Of a stretch of 64,000 nucleotides of DNA, positions 36,467-46,463 are shown piece after piece. Location of the stretch: NCBI RefSeq assembly GCF_026686735.1, contig NZ_CP113432.1:3151001-3215000 (forward strand), in the 5' to 3' direction. Made by a program: the position numbers and the translations under genes. This DNA is from Pseudomonas triclosanedens (GTDB taxonomy: Bacteria > Pseudomonadota > Gammaproteobacteria > Pseudomonadales > Pseudomonadaceae). Each line of letters begins with the position of its first letter. Position 1 is the first letter of the stretch. Below the pieces are notes generated by a model. The model was given only the letters and a program-made list of their open reading frames with translations. It made no database searches and was not told where the DNA came from.

Positions 36467-37729
36467 TCAGCGACCGGCGGATTGCAGGGTCTGCAGGGAA
36501 AAGTCGCTGGGCTTGGCCTCGAAGTTGGTACGCCAGGTCGTGGTGTCGATCAGCGATACCGTGGCGTGATTGCGCTGGAAATCGATGTTGGCGGTGCCGG
36601 CGGTACGGATGTCACCGTCGGTCTGGTTCGGGTAGGAATGCAGTTCCATGAACTTCCAGAACTCGCCTTTGCGGTCGTACATCTCCACGTAGTGGATGCG
36701 CGGGTACTGGGTTTCGACGTAGAGGACTTTCTTGCTGTAAGGGTGGGTCGGCGGAGTGACCGCCTCGATCACATAGACCTCACGCGGCTCGAAGTCGTCG
36801 TTGTTCAGGTTCCAGTACGGCGCCTGGGCTTCCAGGCCCGGATATTTCTCGGCGGGGGTTTTGCCCGCGGTGTTCCATAGCCCCTGGCGGCTATGGGCCA
36901 CGGCCAGTACCCAGCGCTTGCCGACCATCTTGTACTGGGGATACCAGCAGGGCCGCGCGTTGAAGCCGTCGAGGTCATCCTGCAACTGGTCGGAAGAGCC
37001 GATCGGGTCCATCCAGGCGCCGCCGGAAAGCCGGCGCACGCGGCGCACCGCAGGCAGGTAGGCCCACACGTCGTTGACCTTTTCCGAGTCATACATGACG
37101 GTATAGGTGCCCAGGCCCTTCATGTCCGACGGCGACTTGAAGTACAGCAACTGGCGCCCGCGCTCGACGCCATCGCCCTCCACCGCTTCGCCGTTGAGGC
37201 GGCCCTTCATGGTGTAACGGGTGAACTCGGCCACAGGCTCGGCATGGATGCCGGACTTGCCGTCGATCAGCACCTGGGTGTACTGCGGCACCCGCGACAC
37301 ATCGCCGACCAGTTGGCCGAGATGCCAGTTCCAGACAACTTTTTCAGCGGCCTGCGGGTCCTTCAGGTCGATGTTCGGGAAAGGTTCGCCGGCGACCCAG
37401 CCATTGACCTTGCAGCTCCCCTTGTCGATGGAGGTCTTGCCCTCGTTGGCCGCGGAAGCCTTGACCCATTTCGGATCCAGCTGGACCGCTCTGGAGTGCG
37501 CCAGCGGCAGTTTCCAGCCGTTGTTGCGGATGCGCCACTCCATCTTCTCGGTGAGCATGTCGGCAATCTTGTGGCCCTCGAAGGTATCGTTCTTCACCTG
37601 ATCGAGGTTCGCAGCGGAAATGACCGTGCCGGGAGCCACCTCGGCAGCCACGGCAAAGCCGGGCACCGCGGCGGCAGAAAACAGACCAGCCACCAGGGCC
37701 TGGCGCGAAACGTAGCGGGATAGGTTCAT
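36467..37729 (-). CDS. DUF1329 outer-membrane-associated protein
   Basis: 420 residues with a Sec signal peptide (SRQALVAGLFSAAAVPGFAVAAE) and a LolA/LolB-like DUF1329 fold (LLYFKSPSDMKGLGTYTVMY, WAYLPAVRRVRRLSG, GSSDQLQDDLDGFNARPCWYP). DUF1329 and DUF1302 proteins are habitually encoded together with MMPL transporters and a YCF48-like protein in steroid and other hydrophobic-compound clusters, as here. The inferred role is carriage of a lipophilic substrate or lipid through the periplasm. Confidence 0.85.
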   Translation of the reverse strand: MNLSRYVSRQALVAGLFSAAAVPGFAVAAEVAPGTVISAANLDQVKNDTFEGHKIADMLTEKMEWRIRNNGWKLPLAHSRAVQLDPKWVKASAANEGKTSIDKGSCKVNGWVAGEPFPNIDLKDPQAAEKVVWNWHLGQLVGDVSRVPQYTQVLIDGKSGIHAEPVAEFTRYTMKGRLNGEAVEGDGVERGRQLLYFKSPSDMKGLGTYTVMYDSEKVNDVWAYLPAVRRVRRLSGGAWMDPIGSSDQLQDDLDGFNARPCWYPQYKMVGKRWVLAVAHSRQGLWNTAGKTPAEKYPGLEAQAPYWNLNNDDFEPREVYVIEAVTPPTHPYSKKVLYVETQYPRIHYVEMYDRKGEFWKFMELHSYPNQTDGDIRTAGTANIDFQRNHATVSLIDTTTWRTNFEAKPSDFSLQTLQSAGR

Positions 37730-37749
37730 GGAACTCTCCTCGGGTGGGG

Positions 37750-39348
37750 TCAGAACATGTAGGTCAGGCTGGTGTAGAACTGGTCGCGGTCATGGAAGTA
37801 GCCGAACAGCGTGGTGCTGTCGCAGCGACTCTGATCGGTGCATTGCGCGGGGTCGCGCGAGGCGTCGTCCCAGAAGGCGTCGTACTCCACCTTCCAGCGC
37901 CACTTGGCGCTCAGTTCGAAGGTCACCGAGGGCACGGCGAAACCGCCGTCGTTGCTCAGGTCGGCGCCGAGTACCAGGTTCGGGCGAATGCGCCCGTTGT
38001 CGTAGCTGAGGTCGAAGATGGTGGTCAGCAGAGTCGAATGCTCCTTGACCTTGCCACCCCAACCCACGCTGTAGAGCAGCCCGTCATCCTTGTCGAAGTT
38101 CTGTACCCATTTGTCGAACAGCTGCACGGAGAAGAACATCGGCTTCTCGGTGCCCAGCCACTGCTGGCTGGCGGCGATGTTCTTGTCCATGCGCAGCATC
38201 ATCGCCAGTACGTCCTTGCGGGTGTAGCCGTCGAAACCGGGAGCGATGTTCTGGCTGAGCAGCGTCGAGGTGGGCAGTTGGATCTGGTACGGCGCGTCCT
38301 TGATGTAGGCCATCTCGGTGCTGAACACCGCGTCGGTCATGTCCGAGTAGCGGCTGGCGGTGAAGCCGAAGATATTCACGATCGGGTAGATGATTTCGCC
38401 GGCCAGGCCCTTGGTCTGCGAGGTGCCGTGGGTCCGGGCGCCCGAGGGCGTGTCGGGCAGGCCGAACAGCGCCAGGTTGTCCGAGGCGTTGAGGATCGGC
38501 GAGTTGTAGAAGGTGCGCAGGTACGACAGCGAATAGTTGGTGTCGCCCAGCAGGCCACTCCAACGGATACCGCCGGTGGGGTCGCGGTAGTCGCCCTCGT
38601 CATTCTTGAAGTTGTACGGATCGATGTTGCGGAAGTCGACGCCGGAGTTGGGCTGGCCGGCCCAGCGCCCGCCGTATACATCCAGTTCGGTGCCGATGTC
38701 CTGCTTGCGATCCCAGCCAGGGCGGATGAAGGTTTCCAGGCCGCCATCGAGCTCGGGCACATCGATGTTCATCTTGGCGATGATGTTGCCCTTGCGCAGT
38801 TCCTCCGAAGCCGGCTCGAGGAAGCTGCGCCAGGTGTTGTCGTAGCCATGCACCAGGTCGTTGGCGACGAAGAAGTCAGTCTCGCCCCAGGCTATCTGCT
38901 GCTTGCCCAGGCGGAAGCTGAAACGCTCGCCGACCGGGAAGTCCACGTACAGTTCACGCAGCTCCTCGGTGTCGTAGAGGTCCATGATGTCGCCTTCGGC
39001 GCCATCGTTGTAGTTGTTCGCCCCCATCTTCCGCAGATGCTTGAGGAAGTCGGTCCTGACCTCCCGGGAGGCACGCGCCTTGGCCACCACCAGCAAACCG
39101 TCGGTGGGTTTCCAATCCATGTTCAGGCGCACTGTGCTGCGCGCCATCGACAGCTTGCCGCCGTCGCTGTAGCCGGGGGTGTCCTCCCAGTTCTTGGTGT
39201 TCCAGGACAGCTCCTCGCGCAGGTAGCCATCGAGCTTGAAGCTGTCGTCGGCCGGCGCCGGGCTGCTGAGCGAAGCCAGGGCCAGGGCCGGGAGCATCCC
39301 GAACAGCAGTTGGCGTTGCGGGCCGGATGCCCCGTGCAGGTGATTCAT
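37750..39348 (-). CDS. DUF1302 outer-membrane beta-barrel protein
   Basis: 532 residues with a signal region ending about residue 34 (APADDSFKLDGYLREE), many amphipathic beta strands and a C-terminal Phe (YTSLTYMF), typical of an outer-membrane barrel. Motifs LGKQQIAWGETDFFVANDLV and YDNTWRSFLEPASE mark the DUF1302 family. It is probably the outer-membrane channel of the RND/DUF1329 module. A CA-rich Hfq-like motif precedes it at 39388. Confidence 0.85.
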   Translation of the reverse strand: MNHLHGASGPQRQLLFGMLPALALASLSSPAPADDSFKLDGYLREELSWNTKNWEDTPGYSDGGKLSMARSTVRLNMDWKPTDGLLVVAKARASREVRTDFLKHLRKMGANNYNDGAEGDIMDLYDTEELRELYVDFPVGERFSFRLGKQQIAWGETDFFVANDLVHGYDNTWRSFLEPASEELRKGNIIAKMNIDVPELDGGLETFIRPGWDRKQDIGTELDVYGGRWAGQPNSGVDFRNIDPYNFKNDEGDYRDPTGGIRWSGLLGDTNYSLSYLRTFYNSPILNASDNLALFGLPDTPSGARTHGTSQTKGLAGEIIYPIVNIFGFTASRYSDMTDAVFSTEMAYIKDAPYQIQLPTSTLLSQNIAPGFDGYTRKDVLAMMLRMDKNIAASQQWLGTEKPMFFSVQLFDKWVQNFDKDDGLLYSVGWGGKVKEHSTLLTTIFDLSYDNGRIRPNLVLGADLSNDGGFAVPSVTFELSAKWRWKVEYDAFWDDASRDPAQCTDQSRCDSTTLFGYFHDRDQFYTSLTYMF

Positions 39349-39387
39349 GTGCGTTCTCTCCGAGGTGGAGGCAGTGAGGGACGAGGG

Positions 39388-39399
39388 TTCTTGTTGTTA
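39388..39399 (-). promoter_or_regulatory. CA motif (Hfq/Crc-type) before DUF1302 gene
   Basis: The minus strand reads TAACAACAAGAA between the RND stop and the DUF1302 start. AAnAAnAA is the Hfq/Crc catabolite-repression target in Pseudomonas mRNAs. Confidence 0.5.
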
Positions 39400-39409
39400 T
39401 TGGATCGCG

Positions 39410-41782
39410 TCACGACAGCTGGGGCCCGGCATGGACGGTCACGGCATAGGCGCGGGAGGCCTCGCCGAAAACGAAGCGCGGGCGGAACACGTAGAGCAGC
39501 GAAGGCATGACGAAGAGCGCCGAGGTCGCCGAGACTCCCAGCCAGATGGCCATCAGCAGCCCCATCTCGGCCTGGAAGCGCAGCGATGACACCCACCACA
39601 GCAAGGTGCTGAGGATCAGCACGCTCGCGGTGACCACCACCCCCATCCCGGCGGAATGCAGCGCCTTGCGGATGGCCTGCTCGGGGGTGCTGCCGATGGC
39701 GATCTCTTCCTTGACGCGGTCGGCGATATAGAAGGCGTAATCCACCCCCAGGCCGATCCCCAGCGCCGCCACCGGCACCGTATTGATGTTCATGCCGATG
39801 CCCTTCCAGGTCATGAAGGCGAAGGTCAGCATGTTGGAAATGATCACCGGCACCATGAACACCATGCCGGCCACGCTGGAGCGGTACACGACGATGCAGA
39901 TCACGGCCAGCACCAGCAGCGCCAGGGCGATGGCCTCGATCTGGCTGGAGAGGATTATTTCGTTGACCGCCGCCATCACCCCGATCACCCCGCCGGCGAG
40001 CTGCCAGTGGCCCTCGCGCAGCGGATGCGCGGCGATGAAGTCCTTGATCCGCGCGACGGCGGTGCGGATGGTCTCGCCCTGGCGGTCGCGGAACATCAGG
40101 GTCACCGCGCCGTTGGCGTAGTGAGCATCGGTGAAACGATCCATATCGCCAGGCTCGGACACCGAATCGAGCATGGCCATCAGGCTGCCGTTCAGGTCGG
40201 CGCTCGCGCCCAGCTCCAGGTAGCGTGGGTTGCCCTCGCGCAGGCTGGCGTTGACCTGCGGCAGCACATCGGCAATGGACTGCGAGCCGCCAATCTCCGG
40301 TTGCGCCTCGATGAAGCGCTGGAACTGGCTCATCGACTGCAGCGCCTCGTTGCTCTTCACGTAACCCTGATGGCCATCCTGGCCGATCACCACGAACATC
40401 CGGTCGACGCCTTCGAAGCGCGCGTTGATCGCGGCGGCGTCGCGGTTGTAGTCAGCTTGCGGCCAGAGGATCGGCGAACCGGGATTGGCGTCGCCGATCT
40501 TCAGGTTCAGCGAGTACAGACCGGCGGCCAGCACCACCAGCGCGGCGCCGCCGAGCACGTAGTAGCGGCCGCGCGACAGGGTTACCCGCACGCACAGGTC
40601 GAGCAGCTTGCGCAGCAGCGGTTGGCAGTCCAGCGGATGGGCCACGCCATGCGGGCGGCGGATGTACGACAGCAGCACCGGAGTGAGGATGACTGCACTG
40701 ATGGTCAGGGTGCAGACCCACACCACCGACAGCACGGTGAGCTTCTGCAGCATGGGGATCGGGCTCAACGCCACCACCGCCATGCACGCGGCGTCGGCAA
40801 TCACCCCGAGCATGCCGGGGCGGAACAGGTCGGCCAGGGCGATGCGCGCCGCATCGCGGGACAGTCCGGCGCCCGGTGGCAGCAGCGGCAGCTCGTCGTC
40901 GAAGCGGTTGACGATCTGTACCGAGTGCGACACCGCCCGCGAGGTGATGAGCATCGCGACCACGATCACCAACGGCTCGAAGCTGATCCCCAGCAGATGG
41001 CAGATACCCAGCGCCCAGACCGCGCTGACCAGCCCTGCCAGCAGTGGCAGCACCACGCCGCGCCAGGTGCGCAGCAGTACGAAGAGCATGGCCAGGGTCA
41101 CCGCCAGGGCATAGAGCACGAGGTGCAGGGTCTCGGGCAGGTAATGATTGACCCAGCCGTAGAGGATCGGATCGCCGACCACGCGCACCTGCACGCTGTC
41201 ACCCTGCACCTGGGCCAGCAGCGCCTTCACCTGCGTGAAGACCTTGGCATAGTCGATCTGCCGGTCGTTGAAGTCGACTGTGATCAGCGTCGCCTGCAAG
41301 TCCTTGGATACATAGGGCCCGTAGACCAGCGGGTTGCGCAGCACCGCTTGCTTGAGCTCGGATAGCTGCCCGGCATTTGCCGGCACCTCCGGCCACATCA
41401 GCGGGCGGCTCTCGATGCCGGCAGTGGATGCGCGTACCTCCTTGAGCTTCTTCGACGCCAGGGAGGTGATCTGGTACTGGTTGACCGCCGCCACCTCACG
41501 CAGGCCGAGGGTGACGCGGCGAACCTTGTCCAGCACCTCGGGGCGGAAGATGTCACCCTGGTCGACCTCGAACATGATGGTGACCATGTTCGAGCCGCCG
41601 AAGGTGTCCTTGAACTTCTCGTGGGTGCGCACGTATTCGTGGCGCGAGGGCAGCATGTCCTCGAACACCGTGCGCACTTCGATGTGCAGGGCGAACCAGG
41701 CCAGCAGCGTGGTCAGCACGGCGATGACAGCCACCACCCAGTGGCGCTGGCGAATACAGAAAGCGGCGATGCGTTCGATCAT
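39410..41782 (-). CDS. MMPL/RND-family transporter
   Basis: 790 residues. An N-terminal transmembrane helix (HWVVAVIAVLTTLLAWFAL), a large periplasmic loop with RTVFEDMLPSRHEYVRTHEKF, then a helical bundle, a second loop and a second bundle. The sterol-sensing-type stretch GIGLGVDYAFYIADRVKEE is present near residue 680. It belongs to the hydrophobe exporter/importer branch (MMPL), not to tripartite drug pumps, as no adaptor gene is nearby. It likely moves the hydrophobic substrate or its products with the DUF1302/DUF1329 partners. Confidence 0.88.
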   Translation of the reverse strand: MIERIAAFCIRQRHWVVAVIAVLTTLLAWFALHIEVRTVFEDMLPSRHEYVRTHEKFKDTFGGSNMVTIMFEVDQGDIFRPEVLDKVRRVTLGLREVAAVNQYQITSLASKKLKEVRASTAGIESRPLMWPEVPANAGQLSELKQAVLRNPLVYGPYVSKDLQATLITVDFNDRQIDYAKVFTQVKALLAQVQGDSVQVRVVGDPILYGWVNHYLPETLHLVLYALAVTLAMLFVLLRTWRGVVLPLLAGLVSAVWALGICHLLGISFEPLVIVVAMLITSRAVSHSVQIVNRFDDELPLLPPGAGLSRDAARIALADLFRPGMLGVIADAACMAVVALSPIPMLQKLTVLSVVWVCTLTISAVILTPVLLSYIRRPHGVAHPLDCQPLLRKLLDLCVRVTLSRGRYYVLGGAALVVLAAGLYSLNLKIGDANPGSPILWPQADYNRDAAAINARFEGVDRMFVVIGQDGHQGYVKSNEALQSMSQFQRFIEAQPEIGGSQSIADVLPQVNASLREGNPRYLELGASADLNGSLMAMLDSVSEPGDMDRFTDAHYANGAVTLMFRDRQGETIRTAVARIKDFIAAHPLREGHWQLAGGVIGVMAAVNEIILSSQIEAIALALLVLAVICIVVYRSSVAGMVFMVPVIISNMLTFAFMTWKGIGMNINTVPVAALGIGLGVDYAFYIADRVKEEIAIGSTPEQAIRKALHSAGMGVVVTASVLILSTLLWWVSSLRFQAEMGLLMAIWLGVSATSALFVMPSLLYVFRPRFVFGEASRAYAVTVHAGPQLS

Positions 41783-41816
41783 TTCGAGTTACTCGCAGGA
41801 AGGCGTCGGGCAGGTC

Positions 41817-42866
41817 TCAGGGATTCAGCGGTGACCAGTGCTGGCCGTTCCAGCGGCCAATGTCGGCGCCGGCCAGCCAGTAGTCGGCGCCGTCGTCCAG
41901 AGCGCGGGTGTGCCACGCCATTGCACGCTCACCGAGCACGCCGCTGCGCCATTGGGCTGCATCGGCACCGCCACTGGCCCAGCGGCCCAGGGTGCCGACC
42001 GCGAACCACTGCTGGCTCTGGGGGTTCCACAACACGTCGAGCAGGTGGTCGTGCATGTTCAGGTTCACCGCCTGCCACTGGCGGCCGCCGTCCTGGCTGG
42101 ACAACAGCACTCCGTCCAGCCCCACTGCCACGCCGTGGCTGGTGTCGCGGAAACTCACCGCCATCAGCGAGCTGGCCACCGGCGCCGCCGTCTCCTCCCA
42201 GGTGACGCCAGCGTCTGCGCTGCGCAGGATGCGGCCGAATTCGCCCACCACCAGCAGCACACCGTCGTCGAGGATGGCAACGTCGTTCCAGGCCACATCC
42301 TCCTCGCTGCGCAGGCGCTGCCAGGTGCGGCCGTAATCGCGGCTGGCCAGCAGCGCGCCCATTTCGCCGGTCGCGATGACCAGGCCGCCTCGCCCCGCGC
42401 GCACCCGAGTGAGTTTGTTGGCCACCTCCGAACGAGGCACCTGGTCGGCCTTGTGCCAATGGCGGCCGGCGTCGTCGCTGTAGAGGATCAGGTTGTCGTT
42501 GCCCACCGCCACCGCGTGGCGCTCGTCGAGCATGACGATGTCCTGCAGGGTCTCGCGCGCCGGGGTGGCCTGACGCTGGATTTCACCGGCGGCGGTGATG
42601 GCGAGGATTTTGCCATTGGAGCCGCAGGCCAGTACGCCGCCATCAGGCAGGCGGGCCAGGCCGTAGAGATGGTCACGGCGCTCCAGCAGCGGTGGCGCAA
42701 CGCTGGCACCCACCGGCTGGGGCTTGATGAAAAGACCGGCCCAGAGCAGGCCGGCGATGATCGCCCAAGGCGCAACCGAGGCTGCCAGGTTGGCCGCGCG
42801 CTGCGTCGGGCGCAGCCGTGCGACCCTTGGCGAGGCGCTTGGGAATGGGGTGACAGGCTTGTTCAT
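41817..42866 (-). CDS. YCF48/BNR-repeat membrane-anchored protein
   Basis: 349 residues. A single membrane anchor near residues 28-50 (SVAPWAIIAGLLWAGLFI) precedes a beta-propeller with at least four Asp-box repeats (SDDAGRHWHKAD, SRDYGRTWQRL, SADAGVTWEET, SQDGGRQWQAV). Such photosystem-II-stability-factor-like proteins regularly accompany MMPL/DUF1329/DUF1302 genes. It is the first gene of the unit behind promoter D. An assembly or partner role is inferred. Confidence 0.85.
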   Translation of the reverse strand: MNKPVTPFPSASPRVARLRPTQRAANLAASVAPWAIIAGLLWAGLFIKPQPVGASVAPPLLERRDHLYGLARLPDGGVLACGSNGKILAITAAGEIQRQATPARETLQDIVMLDERHAVAVGNDNLILYSDDAGRHWHKADQVPRSEVANKLTRVRAGRGGLVIATGEMGALLASRDYGRTWQRLRSEEDVAWNDVAILDDGVLLVVGEFGRILRSADAGVTWEETAAPVASSLMAVSFRDTSHGVAVGLDGVLLSSQDGGRQWQAVNLNMHDHLLDVLWNPQSQQWFAVGTLGRWASGGADAAQWRSGVLGERAMAWHTRALDDGADYWLAGADIGRWNGQHWSPLNP

Positions 42867-42920
42867 GATTGAGTCCGCACGTTGGTGTCGCCCCGGTAAC
42901 CGACGACTGAAGGCAGCTCA

Positions 42921-42983
42921 ACTCTAGGGAGGGAGCCCGGTGCGCAGCTATCCCGCTACTGCCGGGCTTATCCCTTGCCTGCA
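42921..42983 (-). promoter_or_regulatory. XylS-like promoter D (uptake module) with tandem half-sites
   Basis: TGCA-N6-GGATA (42983-42969) is followed exactly 20 bp on by GGCA-N6-GGATA (42963-42949), then a TAGAGT -10-like box at 42926-42921, 55 bp before the YCF48-like start. It is the clearest direct-repeat version of the four promoters. Confidence 0.72.
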
Positions 42984-42987
42984 ACAA

Positions 42988-43431
42988 TCACCCGCGAGCG
43001 TCGACGCCCAGGCGGTCGACCACCTGCTGGACGCCGGCCTCGGCGCATACCACGTCTTCCAGCTCGCTGCCGCCGGACACCCCTACCGCTCCCACGGCGC
43101 AACCATCCACCAGTACCGGCACACCGCCGCCAAAGAGGATCATCCGCGGCCGGCTGGCCAGCCCCTCCAGAACCATCCGCGACATGCCGTCCAGGCGCGC
43201 GGCCCAGAGGCTGGTGGAAAAGCCGAAGCAGGCGCTGGTGTAGGCCTTGTCGATGGCGATCTCGCGTGTGTGCGCAGGCACCCCGTCCATGTGCGCCAGA
43301 TGGATGAGGTGGCCACCGGCGTCGCACACCGCGATGCTGACGCGGATACCCAGTTCCCGGGCCCGGTCCAGCGCGGCCTGGCTGGCTTCCATGGCCAGTT
43401 GCAAAGACAGACTCTTGCGATCCAACAGCAT
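42988..43431 (-). CDS. GlcG/HbpS-like heme-degrading/binding domain protein
   Basis: 147 residues, family DUF336: a helical N-terminus (SLQLAMEASQAALDRARELG), VSIAVCDAGGHLIHLAHMDG, KAYTSACFGFSTSLW and FGGGVPVLVDGCAVGAVGVSGGS. Such proteins occur as small accessories in aromatic clusters, sometimes near mhp genes; their role is unclear. A strong terminator lies just upstream, separating it from mhpE. Confidence 0.82.
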   Translation of the reverse strand: MLLDRKSLSLQLAMEASQAALDRARELGIRVSIAVCDAGGHLIHLAHMDGVPAHTREIAIDKAYTSACFGFSTSLWAARLDGMSRMVLEGLASRPRMILFGGGVPVLVDGCAVGAVGVSGGSELEDVVCAEAGVQQVVDRLGVDARG

Positions 43432-43460
43432 GTGAACTCCTTCTCTGGCGAGAGGAACGA

Positions 43461-43490
43461 AAAAAAGGCCGGCCCACGCAGGGGCCGGCC
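43461..43490 (-). terminator. Rho-independent terminator after mhpE
   Basis: On the minus strand GGCCGGCCCC, a short loop and GGGCCGGCC are followed by TTTTTT. It closes the mhpBCDFE transcript. The interval 43491-43677 before it has no gene. Confidence 0.85.
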
Positions 43491-43677
43491 AGCGGAGCGA
43501 AACGGCTGCGTGGACCGTTCCGAGGAGCAGCGTCGATCACATCGCCATGCGGTGCACAGCTTTCGTCGGCCGGGTCCATCCGCGCTGGAGCCGTATCGCC
43601 GCGCTCGACGACGACACGCAGAGTCGACACCGCCATCCATCATTCGCGCGGACGCGAGAAGCCCTGCGAAGCTGCCA

Positions 43678-44688
43678 CTAGCGCCTGGCGAGCAGGTCCA
43701 GGGCGACATCGACAATCATGTCCTCCTGGCCGCCGACCATGCGGCGCTTGCCCAGCTCGACCAGGATGTCGACGGCCTTGATGCCGTACTTGGAGGAGGC
43801 CACTTCGGCATGGCGCAGGAAGCTCGAATAGACGCCGGCATAGCCCAGCGCGAGCGTCTCGCGATCGACCCGCACCGGACGATCCTGCAGCGGACGCACC
43901 AGGTCGTCGGCAGCGTCCATCAACGCGTAGAGGTCAGTGCCGTGGTTCCAGCCGAGCTTGTCGGCGGCGGCGATGAATACTTCCAGCGGCGCGTTGCCGG
44001 CACCGGCGCCCATGCCGGCGAGGCTGGCATCGATGCGGTCGCAGCCCTCCTCCACCGCGGCAATTGAGTTGGCAACGCCGAGGCTCAGGTTGTGATGGGC
44101 GTGAATGCCGGTTTCGGTTTCCGGCTTGAGCACGGCCTTCACGGCGCGGAAGCGCGCGCGAATGTCGTCCATGTTCATCGCCCCACCCGAGTCGACGACA
44201 TAGATACAGGTGGCGCCGTAGCTTTCCATCAGCCTGGCCTGGCCTGCGAGCCCTTCCGGGGTCTGCATGTGGCTCATCATCAGGAAGCCCACGGTGTCCA
44301 TGCCGAGGTCGCGGGCGTATTCGATGTGCTGCCTGGAGACATCCGCTTCGGTGCAATGGGTCGCCACGCGGACCACGCGAGCGCCAGCGTCGTACGCGGC
44401 CTTCAGGTCATGGATGGTGCCGATCCCTGGCAGCAGCAGCGTGGCGATCTTCGCGTGCTTCACCACATCGGCGGCAGCTTCGATCCACTCCAGGTCGGTG
44501 TGCGCACCGAAGCCGTAGTTGAAACTCGAGCCCTGCAAACCATCGCCGTGGGCTACCTCGATGGAATCCACCCTGGCGAGGTCGAGGGCGGTGGCAATGG
44601 CACGCACATCCTCCAGCGAATACTGGTGGCGGATCGCGTGCATGCCATCGCGCAGGGTCACGTCGGAGATATAGAGTTTCTTGCTCAT
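43678..44688 (-). CDS. mhpE: 4-hydroxy-2-oxovalerate aldolase
   Basis: 336 residues, DRE-TIM barrel aldolase: [15 protein letters not shown] near the N-terminus, [12 protein letters not shown] and [20 protein letters not shown]. It cleaves 4-hydroxy-2-oxovalerate to pyruvate and acetaldehyde, which is channelled to the co-encoded dehydrogenase. The start overlaps the stop of mhpF by four bases. Gene order B-C-D-F-E is the same as in E. coli. Confidence 0.95.
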   Translation of the reverse strand: MSKKLYISDVTLRDGMHAIRHQYSLEDVRAIATALDLARVDSIEVAHGDGLQGSSFNYGFGAHTDLEWIEAAADVVKHAKIATLLLPGIGTIHDLKAAYDAGARVVRVATHCTEADVSRQHIEYARDLGMDTVGFLMMSHMQTPEGLAGQARLMESYGATCIYVVDSGGAMNMDDIRARFRAVKAVLKPETETGIHAHHNLSLGVANSIAAVEEGCDRIDASLAGMGAGAGNAPLEVFIAAADKLGWNHGTDLYALMDAADDLVRPLQDRPVRVDRETLALGYAGVYSSFLRHAEVASSKYGIKAVDILVELGKRRMVGGQEDMIVDVALDLLARR

Positions 44689-45617
44689 GCCGAAGCTCCC
44701 ATCGCCTGGGCCATGCGCTCGGCGGTGGCCAGCGCGGCGGAGGTCATGATGTCGAGGTTGCCGGCGTAGGCCGGCAGGTAATGGGCAGCGCCTTCGACTT
44801 CGAGGAACACCGAAGTCTTCAGGCCGTAGAAACGGCCGTGGCCGGGGATGTTGAGGTCGCGGACCTCGTCGAATTGCACCTTCTGCTTCAGGCGATAGCC
44901 CGGCACGTAGGCCTGCACCGCAGCGGCCATCTCCTCGATGCTCGCCTCCACCTGCGCCCGGTCGACAGCTTCGGACAGGACGTAGACGGTGTCGCGCATG
45001 ATCAGCGGCGGCTCCGCCGGGTTCATGATGATGATCGCCTTGCCCCTGGCCGCACCTCCGATGACTTCAATGGCCTTCGAGGTGGTCTCGGTGAACTCGT
45101 CGATATTGGCGCGAGTGCCCGGGCCGGCCGACTTGCTCGCGATGGACGCAACGATCTCGGCGTAATGGACCTTCGCGACGCGCGAAACCGCAGCAACCAT
45201 CGGAATGGTCGCCTGTCCACCGCAGGTCACCATGTTTACGTTGAGCTGGTCGAGGTTCCGCTCCAGGTTGACCACCGGCACGCAATACGGACCGATTGCG
45301 GCCGGGGTCAGGTCGATCACGCGAAGGTTGGGCTTGTGGCCCCGAAGGAACGCATCGTTCTTCACGTGGGCGCCGGCGGAGGTGGCATCGAAGACGAAGT
45401 CGATCTCGTTGAAGATCGGCAGGCGGGTCAGACCCTCGACGCCTTCATGGGTAGTGGCGACGCCCAGTCGTGCTGCGCGGGCCAGACCGTCGGAGGCCGG
45501 GTCGATACCGACCATGGCGGCCATTTCCACATGCTGCGCGTTGCGCAGGATCTTGATCATCAGGTCGGTGCCGATGTTGCCGGAGCCGATGATCGCGGCT
45601 TTGCGTTTGGAGTTCAT
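44685..45617 (-). CDS. mhpF: Acylating acetaldehyde dehydrogenase
   Basis: 310 residues from [19 protein letters not shown], with a Rossmann loop, catalytic Cys in [13 protein letters not shown] and the family C-terminus. It converts acetaldehyde to acetyl-CoA in complex with MhpE/DmpG. A long in-frame extension upstream is an artefact of the mhpD reading frame; the true ATG is at 45617. Confidence 0.95.
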   Translation of the reverse strand: MNSKRKAAIIGSGNIGTDLMIKILRNAQHVEMAAMVGIDPASDGLARAARLGVATTHEGVEGLTRLPIFNEIDFVFDATSAGAHVKNDAFLRGHKPNLRVIDLTPAAIGPYCVPVVNLERNLDQLNVNMVTCGGQATIPMVAAVSRVAKVHYAEIVASIASKSAGPGTRANIDEFTETTSKAIEVIGGAARGKAIIIMNPAEPPLIMRDTVYVLSEAVDRAQVEASIEEMAAAVQAYVPGYRLKQKVQFDEVRDLNIPGHGRFYGLKTSVFLEVEGAAHYLPAYAGNLDIMTSAALATAERMAQAMGASA

Positions 45618-45628
45618 GCTCGGTCCAC

Positions 45629-46450
45629 TCAGGTCGGGAGAAAGTTGGTGTCGGACGCGGAACGGTAGAAATGCGTGCAGACGCGGCCGATTCCCTCGAT
45701 TTCCGCCTCGAAGCGGTCGCCCGCCTTCACCGCCACCATCGGCCCGAGCGCGCCGGTAAGGATGAGGTCGCCGGCAAGCAGCGGCGTGCCGAGCGAGGCC
45801 ATCTTGCGCGCCAGCCAGACGGCGGCGTTGAGCGGATGACCGAGACATTCGCGTCCCCGTCCACTGGAGACTTCCTGGCCGTTCAGCGTCATGCGCATGC
45901 CGCAGTCGAGCAGGTCCAGGCCGTCCAGGCGGCGCGCCGGTCCGCCCAGCACGTAGGCACCGCAGGAAGCGTTGTCGGCAACGGTATCGACGTAGCGGAT
46001 ATCCCAATCGCGGATACGGCTTCCCACCACCTCCAGCGCCGGCAGGACCCAGTCGATGGCCGCGCACAGTTCGTCGAAGGTAGTGTCGACCTGCGGCAGT
46101 TCCCGCCCCAGCACCAGGGCGATCTCCGCCTCGATGCGCGGCTGCAGGATGCCTTCGATGGCGATGCCCTGGTTGTCGCCGTAGCACATGTCGGCAAACA
46201 GGGTGCCGAAGTCGGGCTGGTTCACGCCCAGTTGCGCCTGCACCTTGGGATTGGTCAGGCCGATCTTGCGACCGACGACGCGTCGGCCCTGCGCCTGCCA
46301 ATGCTCGACATTGAGGCGCTGGATGGCATAGGCGGCCTCGCCGTCCTGTACGCCGATGGTCTCACGCAACGGGGCAATGGCTGCACCTTGAGCTTCGGCG
46401 CTACGCAGGTCGGCGGCCAGCCGTTCGAGGGTGTTGGAGGAAAGGGTCAT
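45629..46450 (-). CDS. mhpD: 2-hydroxypenta-2,4-dienoate (2-keto-4-pentenoate) hydratase
   Basis: 273 residues with the fumarylacetoacetase-related hydratase signatures [31 protein letters not shown] (metal-ligand Glu residues) and [21 protein letters not shown]. It hydrates the dienoate released by MhpC to 4-hydroxy-2-oxovalerate. Slightly longer than E. coli MhpD. Confidence 0.93.
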   Translation of the reverse strand: MTLSSNTLERLAADLRSAEAQGAAIAPLRETIGVQDGEAAYAIQRLNVEHWQAQGRRVVGRKIGLTNPKVQAQLGVNQPDFGTLFADMCYGDNQGIAIEGILQPRIEAEIALVLGRELPQVDTTFDELCAAIDWVLPALEVVGSRIRDWDIRYVDTVADNASCGAYVLGGPARRLDGLDLLDCGMRMTLNGQEVSSGRGRECLGHPLNAAVWLARKMASLGTPLLAGDLILTGALGPMVAVKAGDRFEAEIEGIGRVCTHFYRSASDTNFLPT

Positions 46451-46463
46451 GGGGCACCTCGGA

